Part shown: piece after piece, positions 7,798 to 17,787 of the stretch
Position numbering within the stretch: the stretch's first letter is position 1
Layout: the number at the start of each line of letters is the position of its first letter
Assembly (NCBI GenBank): GCA_963819695.1
Contig: CAWFXD010000001.1
Location: forward strand, 248,001 to 312,000
Length of the DNA stretch: 64,000 bases
Reading direction: 5' to 3'
Source of the DNA: DASZIT01 sp963819695
Lineage (GTDB): Bacteria; Actinomycetota; Acidimicrobiia; Acidimicrobiales; RAAP-2
Position numbers and translations under genes: made by a program
The notes under the pieces: model-generated
The model's input: only the letters and a program-made list of their open reading frames with translations
What the model was told of the DNA's origin: nothing
The model's database searches: none

Positions 7798-9401
7798 GCC
7801 CTGCCTCGCCGAGCGCCGCGGCCGGAGGTCTGGTCGACGGCCCGGTCCTGGTCGTAGATTTCGGCGCCCAGTACGCGCAGCTCATCGCTCGGCGGGTCCG
7901 CGAAGCCCATGTGTATTCGGAGATCGTTCCCCACACCATCACCGCCGCCGAACTGGTGGCTCGGAGGCCGCAGGGCATCATCCTCTCGGGCGGGCCGAAG
8001 TCGGTCAACGAGAACCCCGCCCCCCATATCGATCCGGCCATCTATGACGCCGGCATCCCGATCCTGGGCATCTGCTACGGCGCCCAGTTGCTGGCCCTGC
8101 AACTCGGCGGGGAAGTCGCCCGCACCGGACGCGGCGAGTACGGACGGACCTCGCTGACCCTCACCGAACGGTCCCCGATCTTCGTCGACTGGCCGGTCGA
8201 CGCCGAGGTGTGGATGAGCCACGCCGACGCCATCAGCGTGGTGCCCGAGGGCTTCGTCCCGACGGCCAACAGCCCTGATGCCCAGGTCGCCGCCCTCCAC
8301 GATCCCGACCGTCGCATCTACGGGGTGCAGTTCCATCCCGAGGTGGTCCATACCGCCCGCGGACGGGATCTGCTCGAGCGGTTCCTCTACGACGTGTGCG
8401 GCTGCCCGCCCTCGTGGACCCACACCTCGATCATCGAGTCCCAGGTGGACAAGATCCGGGCCCAGGTCGGGTCGGCCCGGGTGCTCTGTGCGCTCTCCGG
8501 TGGGGTGGATTCGGCGGTGGCGGCCGCCCTGGTCCACAAGGCCATCGGGGACCAGTTGACCTGTGTGTTCGTCGACACCGGGCTGATGCGCTCCGGCGAG
8601 GGCGAACAGGTAGAGGACACCTTCCGCCGGCAGTTCCACGTGAACCTGGTCCACGCCAAGGCGGCCGACCGGTTCTTCGGGGCCCTGGCCGGGGTAACGG
8701 ATCCGGAGGCCAAGCGCAAGATCATCGGCGAGCTGTTCATCCGGGTGTTCGAGGAGGTCGCCCGCGACCTGGTGGACGACAGCGCGGCACCCGGCCAGGC
8801 GGCCGACTCCGAGCCGGTCGGCTACCTGGTCCAGGGGACCCTCTACCCCGACGTCATCGAATCGGGCTCGGACAGCGCGGCCAAGATCAAGTCCCATCAC
8901 AATGTGGGAGGTTTGCCCGAAGATCTGGCCTTCGAACTGGTGGAGCCGTTGCGGCTGCTGTTCAAGGACGAGGTCCGGGCGGTGGGCGAGGAGCTCGGGC
9001 TCCCTCACGACATCGTCTGGCGCCAGCCGTTCCCGGGACCGGGCCTGGCGGTTCGGATCGTCGGCGAGGTCACCCCCGAGCGCGCCGAGATCCTGCGGGC
9101 CGCCGATGCCATCGTGGTCGAGGAGATACGCCGGGCGGGTCTGTACCGCGAGCTGTGGCAGAGCTTTGCAGTGATGCCGGTGGTGCGCACCGTCGGGGTG
9201 ATGGGGGACGGCCGCACCTATGCCTACCCCATCGTGATTCGCGCCGTCACCAGCGACGACGCCATGACGGCCGACTGGGCCCGCTTGCCCTATGACGTGT
9301 TGGAACGCCTCTCCTCCCGGATCATCAACGAGGTCGAGGGCGTCAACCGGGTGGCACTGGACATCACTTCCAAGCCTCCCGGCACCATCGAATGGGAGTG
9401 A
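7794..9401 (+). CDS. guaA: GMP synthase (glutamine-hydrolysing)
   Basis: GuaA converts XMP, ATP and glutamine to GMP. The protein has an N-terminal class I amidotransferase domain with the nucleophile Cys94 in GICYGAQ and the partner FHPEVVHT. The ATP-pyrophosphatase domain has the P-loop CALSGGVDSAVAA, and the dimerisation domain ends in the usual DITSKPPGTIEWE. The 535-residue length is normal. The only possible start is a TTG at 7794 that overlaps the guaB3 stop as TTGA; no ATG or GTG occurs before the amidotransferase begins. It is translationally coupled to guaB3. Confidence 0.96.
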   Translation: MSPASPSAAAGGLVDGPVLVVDFGAQYAQLIARRVREAHVYSEIVPHTITAAELVARRPQGIILSGGPKSVNENPAPHIDPAIYDAGIPILGICYGAQLLALQLGGEVARTGRGEYGRTSLTLTERSPIFVDWPVDAEVWMSHADAISVVPEGFVPTANSPDAQVAALHDPDRRIYGVQFHPEVVHTARGRDLLERFLYDVCGCPPSWTHTSIIESQVDKIRAQVGSARVLCALSGGVDSAVAAALVHKAIGDQLTCVFVDTGLMRSGEGEQVEDTFRRQFHVNLVHAKAADRFFGALAGVTDPEAKRKIIGELFIRVFEEVARDLVDDSAAPGQAADSEPVGYLVQGTLYPDVIESGSDSAAKIKSHHNVGGLPEDLAFELVEPLRLLFKDEVRAVGEELGLPHDIVWRQPFPGPGLAVRIVGEVTPERAEILRAADAIVVEEIRRAGLYRELWQSFAVMPVVRTVGVMGDGRTYAYPIVIRAVTSDDAMTADWARLPYDVLERLSSRIINEVEGVNRVALDITSKPPGTIEWE

Positions 9402-11854
9402 GGGTGGCCGACGGGAGCGCCGAGCTGCGCTTCGACGAGAACGACGTCGCCTACCAGGAGCCGGAGCCGCCTCCCAAGGATCGGCGGATCGACCCGGCCG
9501 AGCTGGTGGCCGGCCTGACCCCACCGCAGCTCAGTTCGGTGGTCCATCGCGACGGTCCGCTGCTGATCGTCGCCGGGGCCGGCTCGGGAAAGACCCGGGT
9601 GCTCACCCGGCGCATCGCCCATCTGATCGCCACCCGGTCGGCGGCACCGTGGCAGATCCTTGCCATCACCTTCACCAACAAGGCGGCGGACGAGATGCGC
9701 CGTCGGGTGGTCGAGTTGGTCGGGGAACGCGGGAATCGCATGTGGGTGTCCACCTTCCACGCCGCCGGCGTCCGCATCCTCCGGGCCCACGGCGACCGGC
9801 TCGGGTACAAGGGCTCGTTCACCATCTACGACGATGCCGACTCCCGCCGCCTGGTGGAGATCGTCTGCCGGGAGCTGGACATAGACACCAAGAAGCTCGC
9901 CCCCCGGGCCGTCCTCGGCCAGATCAGCCAGGCCAAATCGAGGCAGCTGGGGCCGAGCGAGTACCGGGCGGCGGCGGCCACCATCTTCGACCGGCGCATC
10001 GCCGACGTCTTCGACATCTACCAGCAACGGATGGTGGCGGCCAACGCCATGGACTTCGACGATCTGCTGCTCAACACCGTGCAGTTGTTCCGCCGGCATC
10101 CCGACGTGCTCGAGCACTACCGGACCCGGTTCACCCAGGTGCTCATCGACGAGTACCAGGACACCAACTCGGTCCAGAATGCGCTGGCCGTCCTGTTGGC
10201 CGGCGAGCACCGCAACATCGTGGTGGTCGGGGACAGCGACCAGTCGGTCTACCGGTTCCGCGGAGCCGACATCTCCAACATCCTGGACTTCGAGGAGGCG
10301 TTCCCGGATGCCACGGTGGTGACCCTCGACCAGAATTTCCGCTCCACCCAGACGATCCTGGATGCCGCCAACGCGGTCATCGCCAACAACGTGTCCCGGA
10401 TACCCAAGACGTTGTGGACCGACCGCGGGGTCGGCGACCCGATCACCCGGTACCGGGCCGAGGACGAATACGACGAAGCCTCCTGGGTCGCCCACGAGAT
10501 CCGCCGGCTGCGGCGCCAACAGGACCTGTCCTGGGGGGACGTGGCCGTCTTCTACCGGACCAACGCCCAGAGCCGGGCGCTCGAAGAGGCGATGGTCCGG
10601 TCGGAGATCCCCTACCAGGTGGTGGGCGGGACCAAGTTCTACGACCGACGCGAGGTGAAGGACGTCCTCGCCTACCTCCGGGTGCTGGTCAACCCCGACG
10701 ACGAGGTCAGCTGGCGCCGGATCGTCAACGTGCCCAAACGGGGGGTGGGGGACAGCTCGATCGCCCGGCTGGCCATCTGGGCCCAGCAGCACGAGGAGTC
10801 GTTCGGGGAGGCGGTGGCCCATGCCTCCGAGGCCGGGGTCGGGGGCAAGGCGGCCAAGGGCCTGACTGCCCTGTCCGACCTGCTGGAGAGACTCCGGGCC
10901 GAGATGCAGCTCCCCCGGCTGGCCAACGAGGACGGCGACGCCCTCCCTCCCGGTGACCTGTTGCCGCCGACCGGGGACCCCGTCGAGGGCATCGGAGGGC
11001 GGTTGCCGGACGGCCCCGTCGGCGAGGGGGCCATGCTCGGCCCCGGGCAGCTGGTGGTGGCCATCCTCGAGCGGACCGGCTACCGGAACGATCTGCTGGC
11101 CGACGGGAGCATCGAAGCCCTCGGGCGGGTCGAGAACGTCGACGAGCTGGCCGGCAACGCCTCCCAGTACGAGACGTTGGCGGAGTTCCTCGAGGCGGCG
11201 GCCCTGATTGCCGGCTCTGACGAGCTGGACGGTGACGGGACCCAGGTCTCCCTGATGACCATGCACATTGCCAAGGGGCTCGAGTTCCCGGCGGTATTCC
11301 TGGCGGGCATGGAGGACGGGGTCTTTCCCCACTTCCGGTCGATCGGGGATCCGGTGGAACTGGAGGAGGAACGGCGCCTCTGTTATGTGGGGATCACCCG
11401 GGCGGAGCGGTTCCTGTATTTCTCCCACGCCTGGAGCCGGATGTTGTGGGGCAGCTCGGGCAGCAGCATCCCCAGCCGGTTCCTGAATGAGATACCCGCG
11501 GAGCTGATCAGGGACGTCGGCGGCAGCCGGGAGGACTACCAGTTGAACCTCGACGGCCGGTTCGGGGAGCGGCGCGGCATCGATGACGCCGGGACCCCGG
11601 GGCGGAGCGTGTTCGGACGCGGGGTCGCCCGCTCCGGGGGTGGGGTCGGGTCGCCGCGGCCGCGGGGCTCCGACAGCACCGGGGCCGAGCTGCTCGGGTT
11701 GAGCGTCGGCGACCGGGTGGTCCACGGGCTGTGGGGGGAGGGGGATGTCATCGTCGTCGGGGGGACCGGCGAGGACGCCGAGGCCGAGGTCCGCTTCGAG
11801 AGCGTCGGTCGCAAGAAGCTTCTCCTCCGCATGGCCCCCCTCAAGCGGGCGTAG
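9392..11854 (+). CDS. pcrA: UvrD/PcrA-type superfamily 1 DNA helicase
   Basis: This ATP-dependent 3'-5' helicase acts in DNA repair and replication-conflict resolution. All SF1A motifs are visible: Walker A AGAGSGKT at about residues 61-68, LAITFTNKAA (Ia), LIDEYQDTNSVQ (II), GDSDQSVYRFRGAD (III), DQNFRSTQTI (IV), LMTMHIAKGLEFP (V) and YVGITRAER (VI). The C-terminus holds a Tudor-like segment (GDRVVHGLWGEGDVI), as in PcrA. The ATG at 9392 overlaps the guaA stop; a GTG at 9404 is an alternative. An insertion of about 50 acidic, proline-rich residues (around 505-555) precedes motif V and is unusual. Confidence 0.93.
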   Translation: MGVRVADGSAELRFDENDVAYQEPEPPPKDRRIDPAELVAGLTPPQLSSVVHRDGPLLIVAGAGSGKTRVLTRRIAHLIATRSAAPWQILAITFTNKAADEMRRRVVELVGERGNRMWVSTFHAAGVRILRAHGDRLGYKGSFTIYDDADSRRLVEIVCRELDIDTKKLAPRAVLGQISQAKSRQLGPSEYRAAAATIFDRRIADVFDIYQQRMVAANAMDFDDLLLNTVQLFRRHPDVLEHYRTRFTQVLIDEYQDTNSVQNALAVLLAGEHRNIVVVGDSDQSVYRFRGADISNILDFEEAFPDATVVTLDQNFRSTQTILDAANAVIANNVSRIPKTLWTDRGVGDPITRYRAEDEYDEASWVAHEIRRLRRQQDLSWGDVAVFYRTNAQSRALEEAMVRSEIPYQVVGGTKFYDRREVKDVLAYLRVLVNPDDEVSWRRIVNVPKRGVGDSSIARLAIWAQQHEESFGEAVAHASEAGVGGKAAKGLTALSDLLERLRAEMQLPRLANEDGDALPPGDLLPPTGDPVEGIGGRLPDGPVGEGAMLGPGQLVVAILERTGYRNDLLADGSIEALGRVENVDELAGNASQYETLAEFLEAAALIAGSDELDGDGTQVSLMTMHIAKGLEFPAVFLAGMEDGVFPHFRSIGDPVELEEERRLCYVGITRAERFLYFSHAWSRMLWGSSGSSIPSRFLNEIPAELIRDVGGSREDYQLNLDGRFGERRGIDDAGTPGRSVFGRGVARSGGGVGSPRPRGSDSTGAELLGLSVGDRVVHGLWGEGDVIVVGGTGEDAEAEVRFESVGRKKLLLRMAPLKRA

Positions 11855-11864
11855 ACCGCCGCCC

Positions 11865-13562
11865 GTGAGCGAGGCGGCGGCCGGCCATCGGCGCCCGCGG
11901 TGGTCGCCCTCGGTGTGGCCGGTCAGCGTGGTGGCCACCTCGCTGGCCTTGGTGGTGGGCCTGGTCAAGCTGGCCACCACCTTCGGACAGCCGTACTACC
12001 ACTACGGCGATCAGGCCGTCCTGGCGTCGCGGGTGGGCGACGCCATGCAGTTCCACATCGAGCTCGGGCCGTATTCCCGCTTCGGCTGGAGCCACCCCGG
12101 CCCGGCCCTCTTCTATCTGCAGGCCCCCATCTACAGCGTTTCCGGCACCAACCCCCGGTCGCTGTTCTTCGGCTCGTTGCTGATCAACGGGCTCTGCCTC
12201 GTCGCCGCGGTGTTGGTGGTCCGCCGATTCGCCGGGGAATGGTCGGCGCGCTGGACGGTGGGGGTGGTGGGGGTGGTGCTCCTCGCCCTCGGGGCCAATG
12301 CCATCGAGACCTTCTGGAACCCCTACCTCGAGGCCTCGGCCGTGCTGTTGGTCATGGTGCTGACCGCGGCGGCCATCTCCGGGTCGGGTCTCTCGGTCAT
12401 CGGGGTGGCGGTGGTCGGCTCCTATGTCGTGCAGACCGACGTCGGCACCGTCCCGCTGGTCGGCGTGATGGCGGTGTGCGCGGTGATCGGCTACCTGATC
12501 CGCTTGGTGGTGCGACGCGGACGTCACGGCCGGGTGGACGGCCCGGCCCGCCGTTGGCCTCCGGTGCTGCTGTCCGCCCTCGGGGTGGCGGCGCTGGCGG
12601 TGGCCTGGCTTCCCCCGCTGGTGCAACAATTCCGGGGCCATCCCGGGAACCTGTCGGCCCTCTACGACTTCTTCTCCAACCCGACGGCCACCGCGGCAAA
12701 ATTCGGGCCCACCCACAGCTTGAAGGCGGCGTGGGCAGTGGTGGCCAACGCCACCACCGCGGTCCCGTGGGGCAACGTCTCGGCCACCGCGTCGATGACC
12801 ACCGCGGCGGCCGGGAGGCAGCAGATGCTGGTCTTCTGGGCCGGACTCGCCGTCGTCGCCATGGTCTGGGCCGGCTGGCGCCGTCGTTGGTTCGCCTTCG
12901 GGCTGGGCCTCACCACCTTGGCGGGACTGGCGGTGTCGGTCGTGGCGGTAGAACGGATCGTGGGACCGATCGGCGACTACCTGGCCTTCTGGATGGAGCT
13001 GCTCCCGGTCCCGGGGGTGGTGGCCATCGGGGTGTTGACGGTGGACGGGCTGCAACGACGGACGGCCGGCACGGCTACCGCGTCAGACGAGCCACCGACC
13101 GCCTCCCGGTGGTGGCGGCTCGGGCTGGGGTGGGCGATGGCCGGCGTCCTGGTCCTTCCCATCGGCCTGGTCGCCGGGCAGCTCAACCGGGGCTCGGCGC
13201 TGGTCGATTCGGACGGGAACCTCGAGATCGCCCAGCTCGCCGGCTTTGCCGTCGCCCACCTGACCCAGGCGTCGGAGACCAACGTGTTGGTCGTCATCGG
13301 CAACGCCGACCGGTGGCCGGAGGCCAGTGGTTTGGTGTTACAACTCTCCCGGGACGGCTACCACCCGACCGTGCAACCCACCTGGGGGTTCATGTTCACC
13401 CCCCGGTACGTGGCCGGCCCGGCACCCCAGGCCCGGGTGGTGCTCACCGATGGGGTCCCGGGTTCCGCACCCGGGGTGGCGGGAATGTCGCAGACTTTCT
13501 CGCGCGGTGACGTGCCCACCACCATTACCTTCGTGGCGGTGCCGCCGGCTGGCGCGGGTTGA
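11865..13562 (+). CDS. Large multi-pass membrane protein of unknown function
   Basis: I do not recognise the family with confidence. The 565-residue protein has about ten hydrophobic segments. An early extracytoplasmic-looking loop contains YYHYGDQAVLASRVGDA and GWSHPGPALFYLQAPIY. This layout (N-terminal helix, then a loop with an acidic residue and a G-W-S-H-P-G-P motif) recalls polyprenyl-phosphate-sugar dependent GT-C glycosyltransferases. A globular C-terminal domain follows the last helix. The GTG start lies 11 bases after the helicase stop, so the two genes are co-directional and may be cotranscribed. The glycosyltransferase idea is inference. Confidence 0.7.
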   Translation: MSEAAAGHRRPRWSPSVWPVSVVATSLALVVGLVKLATTFGQPYYHYGDQAVLASRVGDAMQFHIELGPYSRFGWSHPGPALFYLQAPIYSVSGTNPRSLFFGSLLINGLCLVAAVLVVRRFAGEWSARWTVGVVGVVLLALGANAIETFWNPYLEASAVLLVMVLTAAAISGSGLSVIGVAVVGSYVVQTDVGTVPLVGVMAVCAVIGYLIRLVVRRGRHGRVDGPARRWPPVLLSALGVAALAVAWLPPLVQQFRGHPGNLSALYDFFSNPTATAAKFGPTHSLKAAWAVVANATTAVPWGNVSATASMTTAAAGRQQMLVFWAGLAVVAMVWAGWRRRWFAFGLGLTTLAGLAVSVVAVERIVGPIGDYLAFWMELLPVPGVVAIGVLTVDGLQRRTAGTATASDEPPTASRWWRLGLGWAMAGVLVLPIGLVAGQLNRGSALVDSDGNLEIAQLAGFAVAHLTQASETNVLVVIGNADRWPEASGLVLQLSRDGYHPTVQPTWGFMFTPRYVAGPAPQARVVLTDGVPGSAPGVAGMSQTFSRGDVPTTITFVAVPPAGAG

Positions 13563-13664
13563 GCCGGAGTACGTCCGGGGGTTGAACGCGAGCCCTCCGC
13601 CGATTGCTCCGACGGTCGGCGAGATTTACGAGATGCTGTTCACGGTCTGGTGGTGGCCATGATT

Positions 13665-13692
13665 GAGCGGCGGTGGAGGGATGCCACCGCTC
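13665..13692. terminator. Hairpin between convergent genes
   Basis: GAGCGG-GGTGG pairs with CCACCGCTC across a 7-base loop, with one bulged C. It lies between the membrane-protein gene (plus) and the secreted repeat protein (minus), where both would need termination. Confidence 0.45.
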
Positions 13693-13699
13693 CCCGGGT

Positions 13700-14446
13700 T
13701 CAGGTCGAGGCCATCGCCACGATGGGCCGGTTGAGCGGGAGCCCTCCGGTGGAGCCGAAGAAGCCGGCGTCCCCGAAGGCGAAGATCCCGCCGTCGGAGG
13801 CGACCAACCAGTAGCCCCTCCCGTCCGGGGTGGTGCTCATCCCCACGATGGGCCGGTTGAGGGGGAATCCCCCGGTGGAGCCGAAGAAGCCGGCGTCCCC
13901 GAAGGCGAAGATCCCGCCGTCGGAGGCGACCAACCAGTAGCCCCTCCCGTCCGGGGTGGTGCTCATCCCCACGATGGGCCGGTTGAGGGGGAATGCCCCG
14001 GTGGAGCCGAAGAAGCCGGCGTCCCCGAAGGCGAAGATCCCGCCGTCGGAGGCGACCAACCAGTAGCCCCTCCCGTCCGGGGTGGTGCTCATCCCCACGA
14101 TGGGCCGGTTGAGGGGGAATCCCCCGGTGGAGCCGAAGAAGCCGGCGTCCCCGAAGGCGAAGATCCCGCCGTCGGAGGCGACCAACCAGTAGCCCCTCCC
14201 GTCCGGGGTGGTGCTCATCCCCACGATGGGCCGGTTGAGGGGGAATCCCCCGGTGGAGCCGAAGAAGCCGGCGTCGCCGAAGGCGAAGATCCCGCCGTCG
14301 GAGGCGACCAACCAGTAGCCCCTCCTATCCGGGGTGGCGCTCATCCCCACGATGGGCCGGTTGAGGGGGAATCCCCCGGTGGAGCCGAAGAAGCCGGCAT
14401 TGCCGAAGGCGAAGATCCCGCCGTCGGAGGCGACCAACCAGTAGCC
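13700..14446 (-). repeat. Six tandem 126-bp coding repeats
   Basis: The period is exactly 126 bp (for example identical positions at 13811, 13937 and 14063), encoding 42 residues. Middle copies are almost identical at DNA level, which points to recent expansion or gene conversion and makes copy number prone to assembly error. Confidence 0.9.
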
Positions 14447-16730
14447 ATGGTTGGGAGGAGGCGTCCCGCCGCTCACGGTGATGGTGGTGGAAGGGCTGGT
14501 GGCACTGGGGTTGACCCCATTGGTGGCGATCACGGTGAAGGTGAAGGTTCCCCCCGAGGTCGGGGTACCCGACAGCATCCCGGAGGTGCCGTTCAGTACG
14601 AGCCCGGCCGGCAAGGACCCACTCGCCACCGCGAAGGTCGGTGCGGGATTTCCGTTGGCGACGTAGCTGTAGGAGTACGCCACCCCGACCGCGGCGGTCG
14701 CCGGCGGGGTGTCGAGGACAAAGGTCGGAGGCTCACCACCACCACTTACCGTGATGGTGGTGGAAGGGCCGGTGGCATTGGGAGTCACCCCGTTGACGGC
14801 CGACACCGTGAAGGTGAACGTCCCCCCGGTGGTCGGTATGCCGGACAGCACCCCGGTGGTGGCGTTGAGTCCGAGCCCGGTGGGCACCGAACCGCTCGCC
14901 ACCGCGAAGGTCGGCGCGGGGTTTCCGGTGGCGGTGTATGTGTAGGAGTAACCAGTCCCCACCGCGGCGGTGGCCGGCGGGGTGTCAGCGGTAAAGATGG
15001 GAGCGGCAGGAGTGCTCACCGTGATGGTGGTGGAAGGGCTAGTGGCATTGGGGCTGACCCCGTTGGCGGCTGTCACGGTGAAGGTGAATGTCCCCGCCGT
15101 GGTCGGGGTGCCGGACAGCAACCCGGAGGTGCCGTTGAGGGCGAGCCCGGTGGGCAACGCGCCGCTGGCTACCGCGAAGGTCGGCGCCGGGTTCCCGGTA
15201 GCTGCGTAGGTATAGGCATAGGCCGTCCCCACTGCGGCGGTGGTCGGCGGGGTGTCCGCGGTGAACTGCGGGGAATTGGTGACCGTGATGGTGGTCGAAG
15301 GGCTGGTGGCGTTGGGGCTCACCCCGTTGGCCGCGGTGACCGTGAAGGTGAAGGCCCCCGGCGCGGTCGGGGTGCCCGACAGCACCCCGGTGGTGCCGTT
15401 GAGTCCGAGCCCGGTGGGCAAGGTCCCGCTCCCGACGGTGTAGGTCGGTGACGGGCTTGCGAACGTCGCGTAGGTGTACGAGTACGCCACTCCGACCGCC
15501 GCGGTGGTCGGCGGGCTGTCGGAGGTGAACGTGGGAGCGAAGGCAAAGCCTACGTTGATGGTGGTCGACGGGCTGACCGCATTGGGGCTCACCCCGTTGA
15601 AGGCGGTGACCGTGAAGGTCGAAGACCCCAACCCGGTGGGGGTGCCGGACAGCACGCCGGTGGTGCCATTCAGTGTCAGCCCGGCGGGCAGGGACCCACT
15701 CGCCACTGCGAAGGACGGCGCCGGAGTTCCGGTGGCCGCGTAGGTGTAACTGTATGGAACCCCATTCGCGGCGGTGGTCGGCGGGGTGTCAGCCGTAAAC
15801 GTCGGAGCCGTGGGAGTGCTCACCGTGATGGTGGTCGATGCGGCTGGTGGCATTGGGTGCGAATCCATTGGCCGCCGTCACGGTGAAGGTAAAGGAACGC
15901 GGCGGCGGTCGGGGTGCCCGACAGCACGCCAGTGGAGGCGTCCAGACCGAGCCCGGTGGGCAAGGCGCCGCTCGACACCGCGAAGGTCGGCGCCGGGTTT
16001 CCGGTGGCCGCGTAGGTGTAGAAGTAGAAGTTGCCAACTTTCCCGGTGGTCGGCGGGGTGTCAGCCGTAAAGACGGGTGCCACGGGCGCGCTCACCGTGA
16101 TGGTGGTCGAGGGGCTGGTGGCATCGGGGGCGACAGTGTTGGTAGCCGTCACCGTGAAGGTGAAGGAACCGGGGGTGGTCGGGGTGCCCGACAGTACGCC
16201 GGTAGAGGGATTCAGCGTCAGCCCGGTAGGCGCGGATCCACTCGATACCGAGAACGTGGGCGCGGGGTTCCCGGTGGCGGTATAGGTGTACGAGTAGGAG
16301 ATCCCCGTCCCTGCGTTGGACGGTGGGGAGTCGTTGGTGAAGACCGGAGCCACCATGGCTGGGCCAACCGTGATGGTGTTCGACGGGGCTGGTGGCATTG
16401 GGGAGGACAGTATTGGCGGCCGTCACCGTAAACGTGTAGGACCCGTTGGTGGTCGGAGTACCCGACAGTACGCCGGTGGTTGCATTCAAGGACAGTCCAA
16501 TGGGCAACGGGCCGTTGACCGTGAATGTCGGCGCCGGGGTTCCCGAGGCCGCGTAGGTATAGCTGAAGAACGTGCCATTCGCCGCGAAGGTCGGCGGGGT
16601 GTCGGCAGTGAAAACGCGGAGGCGAATTGGCTGCTCCCGCCGACTGCGCCAGAGTGACGACGCCGCCCAGGGCACCCAAGAACATGAGCCCGGCGACGAA
16701 GGCTCGGATGTTTCTTGGCAAATGCTTCAT
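13700..16730 (-). CDS. Secreted protein with eight Ig-like repeats and six GYWLV repeats (four apparent frameshifts)
   Basis: The reconstructed protein is about 1000 residues. It begins with a signal peptide (MKHLPRNIRAF, hydrophobic stretch, SAGAANS). Eight Ig-like repeats of roughly 85-90 residues follow, of the putative He_PIG type, each with a [FT]-x-D-[TS]PP start, SYTYxATGNPAPTF, and LSGTPT-x(3-5)-FTFTVTAxNxV. It ends with six 42-residue repeats built on GYWLVASDGGIFAFGDAG and GSTGGFPLNRPIVGM. No anchor or sorting signal is seen, so it is probably released or bound non-covalently. The reading needs four single-base corrections, near 16616, 16386, 15895 and 15842, all removals of one base. 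An AGGTG lies 8 bases before the ATG at 16730. Confidence 0.8.
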
Positions 16731-17025
16731 CGCTCACACCTATTTTCTTCTCTTGTCAAAGTGCCGGGCTCCGGGAAAATGGCCGACGCTCAAAAGTCAA
16801 AGATCGAGTGCCGTTGATACTGGTATTGCCCTTGATATTGATGCTTGCTTTTGGCTAATTCCTCGATGAGAGTATCGGGATAAGAAGCGAGGTTCAAACT
16901 GCAAGTCGGGATCAGGGATCCCAGGCAGATCCGGCACACTGGGATATCGCCGTCTATGGTGCCGGATCAGACCGCGTCGGGTTCCAACCGGCTGGCTGCG
17001 GACCGCACCGTCGCCCGCCGCCGGC
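16731..17025. other. AT-richer intergenic region with no gene
   Basis: About 295 bases separate the start of the secreted repeat protein from the end of dprE2; both genes are on the minus strand. Base composition is clearly more AT-rich than the rest of the window, especially 16737-16870. A TTTGACA and AGGTG occur close to the repeat-protein start on the minus strand. A short palindrome GGGATCAGGGATCCC lies near 16911. It probably holds the repeat-protein promoter and a 5' leader. No known riboswitch was recognised. Confidence 0.5.
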
Positions 17026-17787
17026 TCACCCCGGGAGGCGGCGCCAGATTGCGCTCGGCAGGGTGCGAAAGGCGGCGAACACCCACCGGAGCAGCGGAGG
17101 TGTGTAGACCACCGCGGCTCCCGACTCGATCCCGCGAACCACCGCCTCGGCCACCGCCTCGGGGGTGGTGGAGAACGGCGCCGGGGTCATCCCCTCGGTC
17201 ATCCGCCCCACCACGAACCCGGGTCGCACGATCGTCACCTGGACGCCGCTCCCGTGCAGCGAGTCGCTGAGCCCCTGGGAGAAGGCGTCGAGGCCGGCCT
17301 TGGAGGCGCCGTAGATGAAGTTGGCCTTCCGGGCCCGCAGCCCGGCCACCGATGACAGCACCACCAGCCGGCCATAGCCCTGGCGCTTCATCCGATCGGC
17401 CACCGCCAGCATGGCGGAGGCCAGTCCGGTGAAATTGGTGGTGATCACCCGGGCGGTGGCGACCGGGTCGCGTTCGTCCGCCTGCTGGTCGCCGAGCACG
17501 CCGGCGGCCACCACCACCAGGTCGATGTCGCCGAACTGCTTGAAGATCCCGTCGATCACCTTGGCGTGGCTGTCGATGTCGGTGGCGTCGAAGTCGACGA
17601 TCTCGATGGTGTCGGCTCCGACGATGGCAGCGTGCTCGGCGGCGGCCTGCAGCTTCGGTCCGTCCCGGCCGGCCAGGATCACCGTGCGACACCGGCCGGG
17701 GCACAGCTTGGCCAGGATGGACTGGGCGATCTCCGACGAGCCCCCGAGTACCAGGACTGATTGCGGTCGGCCGGTGGCGTCGATCAT
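17026..17787 (-). CDS. dprE2: DprE2, decaprenylphosphoryl-2-keto-ribose reductase
   Basis: DprE2 is a short-chain dehydrogenase that reduces decaprenylphosphoryl-2-keto-ribose to the arabinose donor DPA, the second half of the DprE1/DprE2 epimerisation. The 253-residue protein has the N-terminal nucleotide-binding loop VLGGSSEIAQSI, the VVVAAGVLGD segment, the catalytic serine in VVLSSVAG and the YGASKAG Tyr-Lys pair. Length matches the mycobacterial protein. The ATG at 17787 overlaps the dprE1 stop as ATGA. It forms an operon with dprE1 and the UbiA-family gene upstream. Confidence 0.92.
   Translation of the reverse strand: MIDATGRPQSVLVLGGSSEIAQSILAKLCPGRCRTVILAGRDGPKLQAAAEHAAIVGADTIEIVDFDATDIDSHAKVIDGIFKQFGDIDLVVVAAGVLGDQQADERDPVATARVITTNFTGLASAMLAVADRMKRQGYGRLVVLSSVAGLRARKANFIYGASKAGLDAFSQGLSDSLHGSGVQVTIVRPGFVVGRMTEGMTPAPFSTTPEAVAEAVVRGIESGAAVVYTPPLLRWVFAAFRTLPSAIWRRLPG

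Noticed and set aside
9290..11980. Very long minus-strand open frame opposite the helicase (about 896 codons)
   Set aside because: It is a codon-bias shadow of the helicase gene; the translation is low-complexity and has no family motif, while the plus strand has all SF1 motifs.
13700..14446. Regular direct repeats that could suggest a CRISPR array
   Set aside because: The 126-bp period is coding, has no unique spacers, and encodes 42-residue protein repeats.
16731..17025. Riboswitch upstream of the secreted repeat protein
   Set aside because: No recognisable aptamer core (c-di-AMP, c-di-GMP, cobalamin or SAM types) was found in the leader.
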